This document shows, in pieces, positions 20,701 to 31,224 of a stretch of 64,000 nt of DNA; the first letter of the stretch is position 1; each line of letters starts with the position of its first letter. Location: contig NC_134138.1 of NCBI RefSeq assembly GCF_033958435.1, positions 208,949,298 to 209,013,297 on the forward strand, read 5' to 3'. The notes below the pieces were generated by a model. It had not been told where the DNA came from. It searched no databases and saw nothing but the letters and a program-made list of their open reading frames with translations. Source of the stretch: Carettochelys insculpta (taxonomy: Eukaryota; Chordata; Testudines; Carettochelyidae). The position numbers and the translations under genes were made by a program.

Positions 20701-23174
20701 GTCCTGACATTCCACTGCTTGGAGTTTAATTTTTTTTTTTTTAACAAAGCCCCAAAGCACAGCGTGGGCTGGGAATTAGCAGAAAATGTGTTTGATGTAG
20801 ACTTAAAGAAAAGTGCATTCCCTGCTTCTTTCTTATTCTTGGTAAAAGTCAAACATAATTAGCTGGGATTTTGGGATTTTTTTTTAGTTAAAGTGGCTGA
20901 AATGTTTCATTCAGATGCAAGAAGTTTTTATCTGGTAAATATAGTTTAGAGGTTCAAGATATTGACTATGCAGATCACACTGCGAAAACCAGCTGTGCTG
21001 AATTTTAAATAAAAATTGGCTCCCAACAAGGTTTGAACGTGCAACCTACCAGACATATAAGTGGGACTCTCTTGATTAGGCTATACAGTTTTAAAGGCAC
21101 AGCTCTTTCCACCTGTGCGTGTTAATTTAGCCACTGGAGGGAGCCCATATTCCATGAATGCTGTACAGACCTGCTGATAATTGAAAAGAACAAATGAGTG
21201 TATCATGTTGTGCACCTTTAGATTACAATGTGTTTTCCTGCGTTGAACAGAAATCTACATGTATGCAAACTTTCTGAAAGTCAGATTTAATTTATAGATT
21301 GTTTTTGCTTTTGAATACATGAAAAAAGAAAAATGATTAGGAGGCCAGAAAAGCAAGGAGTTGCCTGCTTTTGGGATACAATCTCTTTTAGATGACTTTT
21401 CATATATAATATTTGAGTAAATTGATACAACCAAAATGAATATAGTTCCCATGCTTTGTATATTCATGGTAATATCCTGTACTTGTATTTTTTAATATCC
21501 TAGATTCCCGATCAAGTCTGGTCCTTCCTTGATAACAACGATAGTGGTCTTTTTCTAATTTGTCTGTAGTTGCTACTGTGGTTCTTTGTTATAGCTGTGC
21601 TCTGACTTTTTTGATGTGATCCAAGTTAATCAGCTACAAAGCAAGGCTCAGATGCCTAGAAAAGTTACGGGTGCAGCAATGTTTGTCATCATCTTATAAC
21701 TACCAGTTGACAGGCAAGAAGGTATCAAAGCTTTTTCTCCCTTGTGGATTATTTGATTTGTCATTCACTATTTCTGCAGCCTGTGTACTCAAACCAATTT
21801 GCGATAACATGACCAGAAAGCTAAATTAAGTACAGAGTTCATGCTGACATTGTTATTCCATACAAGAGGCCCCAGTGGGGACAGATAATACTATAATTCA
21901 GATAACATGATGAAATGAGATCTTGTATCACAAAGACTTTGGTGGATTAGAAATGTAAACATCTCCTCCTTCAATATAAATTAGAAGGAGATGTGTAGTC
22001 ATATTGAAGCAGCATCTGTGCTTATCAGACAATTCCCGAGATTTAGGAAGCCAGTTTGAATTGAGAAATGGTGTTCATTTTGTGGAGTATATGCTCATTT
22101 TAAAAGACACTGATTGACTTTGACAGATTGCTTTGATTTCAGAGGTTTGGGTTAGGTCAGAAGACAGACATGCTATGTTTATCATTGTGAATATTTAAAA
22201 CAGTTTCCATAATTAAGCTATAGTTTTTTATCATCCAACACTTCAGGATTATTTTTGAGGTTTGGGGACTTCTTAGACAATCCCATTTTTTCTCAGCAAG
22301 CATTTCATAGAAAGACTAAAATATTTTCTACTTGAAATGTATGATCTGGAGATTCACTGGGTAGTCTTAGCTCACATGTTTTTATTCCCCTCATTAATCA
22401 GTTTCTAGCAATTCCTAACATTAATAATTGAAATGCAATGTTCCATATCAGCCTAGACTTCTGTGCATAATCACCCCCTTAATAGCAGGGGATTTCTTTA
22501 TTTGTATAAGTGCCCTACACATTTACAGTGGAATTTAAACCTTTTCTTTAGATTTCACGCAAGTGCATTGCAAGAGAATCTATGTTTATTGTAACTACAG
22601 ATTTGTGTATTTAAACAGGTACAGTTTAAATTGAAATAAGATAGTATTTGAATACAATATTTAATTAAGAGAGTAAATAGGGATATCTGACTTGTGAAGC
22701 AGTATTGAATTAAGGGCAAAAAAGTGCACTTCAGAAATGATCATTCCAGAGTTCAAAATCTCTGGAGATTTTATTCTTAGAGCATTTATTCTACCAAACC
22801 TGAGGCAAATCTTTTACTCAACTCTTCTTAGAATTCTCCAGTAATGTCCTGGGGTGATCCACAGAGAATTTTACACTAAGGATTTTGAGAGAGGAGGGAG
22901 AAAGAAACAGAGATGTGATAAGTGTATGCAAAAGTGTGCCTTTTTAAAATACATATTAGCTAAAATACTCATAGTGAGGTGTTTATGAAAGATATTTTGT
23001 GATGTGTTAAGTGTGCAACTTGTAAATTGTACTGCCAAGAGAATGATATTTCAGCATAAAGTGTCACACTTTCAGTGGTGGGCTTCCATCTGCTCTCATT
23101 GTAAGATTTATTAATCCTCATAAAGGTTTTTCAGTCTCTTTAGAAAGAGGCAAAAATCATACTTAGGTAGTCTA
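20701..23174. other. No gene seen; AT-rich
   Basis: AT-rich. Around 21030-21090 the minus strand has a B-box-like GTTCAAACC, which may be an old tRNA-derived relic. Nothing else stands out. Confidence 0.5.
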
Positions 23175-23365
23175 TCATTCTCTTCTTCTGTGGATCTCAA
23201 AGCACTTTACAAAAGAGGTCAGTCTTACTATCTCCATTTTACTGATAGGGAAACTGAGGCACTAAGTAAGGCCAGAGACTTGCCAAAGGTCATCCAGCAT
23301 GTCAGTGCCAATGCCAATAAAAGATTTCCAGAGTCTCAGTCCAGTGTTCTATCCACTAGGCCACA
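23175..23365 (-). mobile_element. MIR-type SINE
   Basis: Reads on the plus strand as the complement of MIR, with TTTTACTGATAGGGAAACTG and the GAGGCACTAAGTAAG, GACTTGCC and AAGGTCA blocks in order. The end TCTATCCACTAGGCCACAT corresponds to the tRNA-like head. It is an old insertion shared in kind across amniotes. Confidence 0.85.
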
Positions 23366-24559
23366 TATGCAGATCCCTTGATACAATTAACTCCTCCTCC
23401 ACCACAAACGCTGAATGATCATTATAGATTCAGCTATGGAAAAACATTTTGTGAGTACTCCAGTTTTGTTTTGAATTGTTTGTGTGTTTTGAAAACATTT
23501 AAATGTTTCATTTTGACATTATTGAAATTAAACTTTTTTGAATTTCTAATTCAAAATGACTGCTTTAACAGTCCCTTAACTTTTATTTTAGTACATTAAA
23601 AGCTTGAAATGAAAATAAAACATTTACTTTCAAAAGCTAAATCCCAAGGAGGGAGCGCAGTTATTTAAGCCCACTAGTAAGATGGACATATAAAAAATAG
23701 ATACAAACTGGCCATCAACAATTTTAGGCTTAAAATTAGGAAAAGGTTTCTAACCATCACAGGAGCGAAATTCTGACGCAGCCTTCCAAGGGGAGCTGTA
23801 GGGCAAAAAATTTTAATCGGCTTCCTAACTGAATTTGGTGGGTTTATGGAGGGGGGTGGCATGATAAGACTACCTACAGTGGCATGTCGTGGATCTGCAA
23901 CAGCCAGCAGCAGATATTTCCAATGGTCAGTGATGCGACACTGGAGCAGGAGGTCTCTGTATTACTTTCCTGGGTGTCTAGCTGGTGGGTCTTGCCTACG
24001 TGCTCAGGGTCTAACTGATTGCCATATTTCGGATTGGGAAGAAATTTTCCACCAATCAGATGGGCAGACGCCAGGTGGGAGGCTTTGACTTTCCTCTGCA
24101 GCATTGGGCTTGGGTCCTGATGTCCCTTCTCACCTTAAAGTCTATGAGTCCAAATGAAACATCTAGTTCTACTTGAAATAAATGTTTTTTTTCATCTTCT
24201 CATTTTGCCTTATTAGCAAAAGGGAACCAAGAACTAACTGAAAAGCGAGGTATTTGTGCAGCTCTGACCCCGAGAATCGTAAAGACAGACAATATATCCC
24301 AGTAAATCAACCTATCTAAACAGAAAAATAAATCAGAAGTTCTGCATTTTACAAAAGAACAAATCCAGTTTTGAATTTATCTGTAAGTGAGGGTGGGGAG
24401 TATCCTTGGCTTTTGCTAGTCCAGGGCATAGTCATCTATTGGAAAAAGACTTCCTTGTGAAGGTACCAATAGACAGAAGTATGAAGTCTTCCCTAAGCAG
24501 GAACAATAAGGTTTCTCCAGACACTATTACCCTTGGCTGCCTCTGGTTTTGCATTCCAA
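23366..24559. other. No gene seen
   Basis: AT-rich with one moderately GC block (23.8-24.1 kb) that has short overlapping open frames on both strands and no recognisable family. Confidence 0.5.
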
Positions 24560-24834
24560 AGCCATGTCTATGCTTAGAATTTCATAGTGCCATAGCTGTA
24601 CCAATACAGCTGTACTACTGTAAGAGTGCTCATGTCGCCATGGAATGCTGACGGGAAAGAAATGTCAGTTTAACTACTGACAGATGTACATTGGTGGCAG
24701 ATCCTCTCCCAATAACACAGTGCTGTGAAAAAGTCTGTTTATGCCAGCAAAGCTTATTTCACTCAGGGCTGTCTCTTTCATACCCCTCGGACAAGAGAAA
24801 TTTTGCTGACATAAGGGCTAGTGTAGACATGACC
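24560..24834. mobile_element. MITE with CATGTCTA-type ends
   Basis: Left end GCCATGTCTATGCTTAG, right end CTAGTGTAGACATGACC, which are imperfect inverses. Copies of TGTACTACTG and ACAGATGTACAT lie inside. No open frame of note. Confidence 0.65.
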
Positions 24835-25029
24835 TAAGACATTCTTACCTAGCGTCTGCAGACGGTTACTCCTTCAGAGAACAAAAAGACTAAAATCTCT
24901 TTTCAGAAAATATTCCCTCTCCTTGTCCTGAGACATTGTAGCATGTATGTCATATCTGGGCTCCCTGCACTGTCCAAGGATCCCACTGAGGAATACACAA
25001 ATAAACTACAGCATCTGCTCAAGACTCTC

Positions 25030-26673
25030 CCTATAAAAACACATTAACAGATTTACACAGACACACCCCTTGAGCCCAAACCAGGTTTATTCTACCTGCT
25101 GCCCAAGATCCATAAACCTGGGAATTCCAGATGCCCCATCATCTCAGGCATTGGCACCCCCACCACAGGATTGTCTGGATATGTGGACTCTCTACCATGC
25201 TACCAGCACGCCCCAGCTTTCTTCGAGATACCACTGACTTCCTCAGGAAACTACAATCCATTGGTGAACTTCCTGAAAACACCATCCTGGCCACCATGGA
25301 CGTAGAGGCCCTTTACACCAATGTCCCACATGAAGATGGACTCCAAGCTGTTAGGAACATTATCTGATGAGACCGAGGCACAAATGGTGGCAGAGCTTTG
25401 TGACTTTCAAATCAGTGGCACTGCTATGGGCACCCTCATGGCTCCACAGTATGAAAACATTTTTATGGCTGACCTGGAACAACACTTTCTCAGTTCTCGT
25501 CCCCTAGTACCCCTCCTCTACCTGCGCTACATTGATGACATCTTCATCATCTGGACCCATGGGAAGGAGGCTCTTGAAAAGTTCCACCGTGATTTCAACA
25601 GTTTCCACCCCACCATCAACCTCAGCCTGCACCAGTCCACACAAGAGATTCACTTCCTGGACACAACTGTGCAGATAAGGGACGGTCACATAAATACCAC
25701 CCTATACCGAAAACCCACGGACGGCTATGCTTATCTACACGCCTCCAGCTTCCATCCAGGGCATATTACACGATCCATTGTTTACAGCCAGGCACTGAGG
25801 CACAACCGTATTTGCTCTGATCCATCAGACAGAGACAAGCATCTACAAGACCTTTACCAAGCTCTCCTCAAACTACAATACCCACCTAAGGAAGTGAGGA
25901 AACAGATTGATAGAGCCAGATGGGTACCCAGAAGCCACTTGCTACAAGAGAGGCCTCGCAAGGAAAACAAGAGAACACAACTGATCATCACATACAGCCC
26001 CCACCTAAGGCCTCTCCAGCGCATCATCAGTGATCTGCAACCCATCCTGAACAATGATCTTTCACTCTTACAGACCTTGGGAGGCAGGCCTGTCCTCACC
26101 TACAGACAGCCTGCCAACCTTAAACAAATCCTCACCAGCCACTACAGACCACAAACCAGTGGCTCCAGGCCCGGAACCAGCCCCTGCAATGGTCCTTTCT
26201 GCCAACTCTGCTCACATATCTACACCAGTGACATCATCACAGGACCTAACATCAACCATACCATCAGGGACTCCTTTACCTGCACATCTACTAATATAAT
26301 ATATGCCATCATGTGCCAGCAATGCCCCACTGCAATTTACATTGGCCAAACTGGACAGTCTCTATGTAAAAGAATAAATGGACATAAATCAGACATCAGG
26401 AACGGTAATGTACAGAAGCCCTTGGGGGAATACTTCAAACTACCTGGACACTCAGTAGCAGATTTAAGGGGGGCAGTCCTGAAACAAAGAAATTTCAGAA
26501 ATCAAATGGAGAGAGAAATCTCTGAGCTGCAATTTATTTGCAAATTTGACTCCATCAACCAAGGATTAAACAGAGACTGGGAGTGGCTCACAGCTTACAA
26601 AAACAGCTTCTCTGTCCTGGGTGTTAATATCTCCTCATTAGACTCTGACAATGGCTCGTATCCCCCTGTCTGA
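25030..26673 (+). pseudogene. PLE reverse transcriptase with GIY-YIG endonuclease, frame-disrupted
   Basis: Penelope elements insert by a telomerase-related reverse transcriptase fused to a GIY-YIG nuclease. RT fingers (LLPKIHKPGNSRCPIISG) are in frame 1 after TAA 25045-25047. The frame moves to frame 0 near 25200 (FLRDTTDF ... TMDVEALYTNVPHEDG) and back to frame 1 near 25370. At that second break about 20-30 residues expected between the DVEALYTN and GTAMGT motifs are missing. From 25382 to 26673 the frame is open: GTAMGTLMAP, the catalytic YIDDIF (about 25530), thumb region, the CQLC and CQQC zinc-type pairs, and the GIY-YIG core (YAIMC, IYIGQTG, R and H of RINGHK, about 26293-26400). Not functional as read. 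Confidence 0.87.
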
Positions 26674-26821
26674 TCTGACTTGTTTTTTCCTCTTTTGATA
26701 CATACTATTGATAAGGAGCCATTTCCACCTTGCTGAATAGACCTTGTCAGCTCTGGCCCTCCCTTTTACTGGGACCCTATTCTTTAAATACCACTCTGGA
26801 AACCAACCCCCACTCATGCAT

Positions 26822-26859
26822 CTGATGAAGCGGGTCTTTGCCCACGAAAGCGTATGCTC
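26822..26859 (+). ncRNA. Hammerhead-like ribozyme core in PLE tail
   Basis: CTGATGA (26822-26828), stem II GCGGGT/GCCCAC with one mismatch, GAAA (26846-26849), then GC-GTAT-GC as a two-base-pair stem III with tetraloop. TC (26858-26859) stands where hammerheads cleave (UH). Stem I pairing is weak in the single copy. Hammerhead motifs with minimal stem III are known from PLEs. Confidence 0.55.
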
Positions 26860-26912
26860 CAAAATATCTGTTAGTCTACAAGGTGCCACAAGACTTCTTG
26901 TTGTTCTCAATG

Positions 26913-27847
26913 CATTTTGAAGGTAGAACTATGGTATCTAATAGCATACTGTGTTACACTGTCCCTGTGGACAGAACCCTGGAAAACTGACTTCCAGACA
27001 ACAACTTGTGTTGACATCTGAATGCCCCAGAGGCAATCTGTTTGGAGACTCAGTTAACAAAGCTGTGGCTAAAACTCACGTCCAAAAAACCAGGCAGACA
27101 TGCATGACCAGATTTTCAATGTGACTTCATTTAAAAAAAAGGGAGGTGGGATGCATGGAGCTACTGGATGCTGAATGTTTTTGAAAATCTGGTCAAAAGT
27201 GGATATTTATGTACCACTATATATGCATGCCCTGAAGACACCATAATTTCGCTTTGAGGAAGAGAATGGGTGGGACAATTAAGCACAGAAATAACCTCTT
27301 TGACGTTAGCAGATGCTGCCAAACAGAGACTGCATGATTCACTGTTTTCTCACAATCTGGGCACTAGGGTTGTGAGAATGAAGACTTCTCTGCTTTTTGG
27401 GCAGTGGTTCCAAGCAAACTCAGATGAGCAGACAATAGAAACAGAGTAAGTTTGACTATTTATTGGTTTACTAAAAGATGATCAATTCCCTCTTGAAAGT
27501 CCAAAGCTAACAAGGGGAAAAGTGAGATGACAGACATAATATATCATTTTATACACATACCATTAAGCAGATGTTTGTGTTGAGCTGTCCCAGATACGTA
27601 GGTCTTTTCAATGAGTGATCACAGGCTGAGAGCATTTGTCAGAACCTTAGGAAAATCAAAAGCATGTGCCTTCCTTAATTTCTTATGGCACACTTGCTTG
27701 GCAGATAACAAAAAGTGTGTGAAGATTGTATGTCAGGTGCAAAATAGTATCTAAAGTTTTTAATACTAAAAATACTAATGTGTATAAGTATGTATGTATT
27801 ACAACTGTGTAAATTGTCTCTGGTGGTTAGGTACAACTTAGTCTGTG
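26913..27847. other. No gene seen
   Basis: AT-rich, unclassified sequence between the PLE and a MITE. Confidence 0.5.
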
Positions 27848-28198
27848 GGTATGTCTACACAGCAGACTTGTTTTGAAATAAGTATTCCAGAATAGCTTAT
27901 TTTGCAATAATGCTGCTACACACAAAAATACATTTCAAAATAGCACATAGAATCTAATTTGAAACAGAGCCATTGGAGGCACTATGGCTTATTTTGAAAT
28001 AATCACTATTCCCTGTTTTAATAACACCTATTTTGAAGTAGGCACGATTTCTTGTAGAATGTGGTTTACCAAATTCAAAATAGGGCAACTGCTATTTTGA
28101 AATTACTTCAAAACAGTGGTTGCATTGTATAGATGCTAGGATTGTTATTTCGAAATCATGGCTGTTATTTTTAAATAACTTTGCTGTGTAGACCTACC
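27848..28198. mobile_element. MITE of the TTTCAAAATA family
   Basis: Starts GGTATGTCTACACAGCAGAC and ends TGCTGTGTAGACCTACC, giving good inverted termini. The interior consists of ATTTTGAAAT/ATTTCAAAAT units. Opposite orientation to 18091-18483. Confidence 0.8.
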
Positions 28199-28354
28199 TT
28201 ATGCCTCTCAAATCTGGTTCTGCCTTCTGAAGCCCACATTTCGATAGGTTTCACTTGGAAAATTGGATAGACTCTCGTTCAAGTAAGAACATATGGTTTG
28301 CACAAATGGTGCAATATTATTGATTATGTTAATCTTTCATAGCTCATAGAACAT

Positions 28355-28600
28355 GTGTCTAGTGGTTAAATACCTACTTAAGACCCATATAATGCTTCAG
28401 TTTTATTTCTGGCCATACTACAGGCTCACCTTTGGCTACGGTCAAATACTTCAGTGCTTCTGTGTACTTCAGTTTTCACATCTATAAAATGGACATCATA
28501 CTACTACTTATCTACTTCACTAGATTGCAATAAACTAGTGTTTATAACATACACATTGAAACCCTTTGATTAAAAACATGGAAAATATAAAGTATTATTG
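28355..28600 (+). mobile_element. MIR-type SINE
   Basis: TCTAGTGGTTAAAT corresponds to the MIR head and CAGTTTTCACATCTATAAAA to the conserved core. A decayed tail ends near 28600. Confidence 0.72.
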
Positions 28601-30909
28601 ATGTGTGAGTGCAGTCATTCAAAGGAAGATAGGGAGAGAACAGATTTGTTTTTGAATTGCAGCAGGATTAGGCAAGAAGAAGAAAATAAACAAATGAAAA
28701 GATTATGTAACTGGGAATGGAAAAGGAAACCCAGATTATGCAGCCATCTGCAGGGTATATTTAATTACTAAAGCCAAGCCATTTTTAAAGATCTGAAATT
28801 ATCTGGAATGCCAATCTGTTGTTTACAAGTTGGCTTTGTTTAGTGGAAAGGAACTGCAATGGTTTTGGTATGTAGACAATTAAAACAAAACAAAAATAAG
28901 GTGGAGTAGTGATTTGGGAAGAGATTTTAATTGTTCCGTGTAACACTGAAGTAAGCATTTATATTAAAGAAATAAATACTGTCTTTGATGTTACGTAAAG
29001 GAAGGACGCATTTGGAGAAAGAAAATTAAGGTAAATTGCACTTTCACAGAAACAAATTTATTTGAAAACACTGCTAAAAGAAAAGCCAACAAAAGTAAAA
29101 TGGAATAGTTTCTGATAATTCTTCGTTACTCTGTTTTAAATGATTTTTGTTATCAGCACCATGAGTTGTGCGACTTTTAAGAATGGCACGGTGGAGTCCT
29201 GGAAAATACTTCTTTCCTTTGCCAGTGCCAGGGTTGGCACAGGACAAAAGGAGAGGTGATTTGTACCTCTCTTATTCATTGATGATTTGAAGCCATTTTA
29301 TGCCTCCATCAAACTAATGGAACCGTGAGACTGCCTTGACTTGAGCGCCTTTGGCAGTAGCTTTATCCTCTTTCCCTCTTGCCTGCAGTCTGCCTCCACA
29401 TGCACCCTGATAGCTCTGCAACTTCCAGGGGTAGTTGCAGGGAGTGTGTTTACCCATCTTGTGCCCTATTGGTGTCGTTGCAGTAGTAAGAAACCATGAG
29501 ACAGAGCTGGGTAACCTTTTTTGGGTCAGGGCAAATGATCCACAGAAAAATTAGTTGAGGGCTAAACAAAACCGCCCTAAAACCCCCCAAAATTTCATCG
29601 ATGTGGCCCCAACTGAGCAACAGAAAAACGTATTCTCCTTATTCCTCTCATGTATCATCACCACAACCTAGAGGGGACCGAGGCTAGTAGATTTTCTGGG
29701 CTCCCCTAGGTTCTGGGAGATTCTGTGTGTGGGAGCGGGTGCTGGCAAATTGGCTGAGGGTTGGAGGTGTCTGGGCATGGGGTGCAGGAACAGGCTGGTG
29801 GTGTGGGATCTGGACAGGAGGGTGAGTGCAGGAGTGGGCTCAGGGTTGAGGGGTATGGGCGGGTTAGGTGTGCAGGAGCAGGCTGGGGGTATAGACTCTG
29901 GATGGGGAGGTCTCCTGACTTCCCCTATGCTTGCCATCTGGGGTGGCTCTGGGTAGTGAAAACTCAAGCCACTGCTGCCTGGGCATCCAGCTGTGAGCAG
30001 AAGTGACTCAGGCAACTAGCGTTCATGCTGTTGCCCCCCTGCCCCCCTCCCCCGGCTGCCCAGTGGGGAGTACAGAAGCAGCTCTAGTGCTTGCCTTATG
30101 TAATTCTTTCATGAAACTTCCCACCTTGGGGATTGCCAATTCATCTCCTTGAACGGGAGAAACTACGGAGGTATAAGTGTAGACGAGGTGTCAGTAGCTG
30201 CCAGTATTTTTAATCAGCATATCAAGTAGATCTGCTCTGAGCTAGATTAGATTACATCATTTTAAATATCTTATGGGGAAGGGAGGCTTAGATAGACTGG
30301 TGTTCTTAGCACAAATGCAGTTGAACTGGCAACAGTGATAGCGGGAAACTCTTGGAAAAAAATTCCTGCTGGGAAGAAAACCAGTAAAACTTGTAAAATG
30401 CCATCAGATTGCACACGTAGAGAACCACAGTGGCAGTAAACAGAGGAAACATGGCAAATGAACTTTGTGGGGAGTAAAAGATTGCAATGTACCTAATTTT
30501 TAAAAATGCAAAACTAAATGAACCTTAAGAAGCATCAAAGGCTTTAAAAGAAATTTAACATTTCTTCCATGGACTAATCATTGTAGTGTGAAATCATGAA
30601 ACAATAAATAATGGAGTGTTCGCAGGGATGACATCTTGTGCTATCAAACCGGTGACATAAATCTGCCCATATGGATTAGAAAGTCATCCTTATCTACTTA
30701 CAGTGTAATCTACTGATGATACATCATGTGTTCTGTTGTCATTTCTTTAATATGGTAGGAACTGAAGAACCCATTAGTCATTTTCAGATAGCCATCAATG
30801 AGGATTTTAGAATGATCTTTTAATGAAGATAATTTTTAACAGTGAATTGTGTGTAAATTGCCTGACATGAGTGATTAAGATTCAACAAAGAGAAAAGTAA
30901 ATGGAACTA
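28601..30909. other. No gene seen; AT-rich, then a GC-rich block at 29.5-30.1 kb
   Basis: 29.49-30.07 kb is G-rich with tandem-like variants of GGGTGCAGGAACAGGCTG and has overlapping open frames on both strands. This composition-driven openness does not indicate a gene. GAGCTGGGTAACCTTTTTTG at 29.5 kb resembles a hAT-type end, but no partner end was found. Confidence 0.5.
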
Positions 30910-31224
30910 CAGGTTGAACCTTTCTAGACTGGCATCCTGGAGACCTGATTAATGCTGAACAGGAGAATTTGTTGGACTGAGGGAGGTCAATATTGTCTAG
31001 CAGCATTGCCAACACTTCTACTACTTACTAGTCTCTTAGAAGATGTTTAGGTACGTTAGAGTGGAATAACAGCACAGAACACTGAAAGCCAGGACTGGTG
31101 TCTGTAAACACACTTTTGAGACCAGAGAAATCTTGGGCACAGCCATGATAAATGGTCATCTGGCAAACTAAAATTATGCCCATTTATGGACGTTGCCAGT
31201 TCTGGATTAGAGAAGTTTAACCTG
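30910..31224. mobile_element. Short Tigger/pogo-like DNA transposon (MITE)
   Basis: The ends are CAGGTTGAACCTTTCTAGAC and GGATTAGAGAAGTTTAACCTG, inverse repeats of about 25 bp. CAGGTTGAA-type ends on 300-bp elements fit Tigger-derived MITEs. The expected TA duplication is present on the left (TA before CAGG) and reads TG on the right. No coding capacity. Confidence 0.65.

Larger units (their letters stand above)
24965..26912 (+). mobile_element. Penelope-like element, most complete copy in the window
   Basis: Contains the decayed 5' part of a PLE ORF, most of the reverse transcriptase, the GIY-YIG endonuclease, a short 3' untranslated region and the terminal block with ribozyme-like boxes (26822-26859) ending GTTAGTCTACAAGGTGCCAC. 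The 5' boundary is uncertain because similarity fades near 24965. Confidence 0.88.

Noticed and set aside
21010..21115. tRNA-like sequence on the minus strand
   Set aside because: Only a B-box-like stretch is visible; no cloverleaf could be drawn by eye.
29668..30015. 115-codon minus-strand frame in a GC-rich block
   Set aside because: Low-complexity proline/serine text, open on both strands, no domain.
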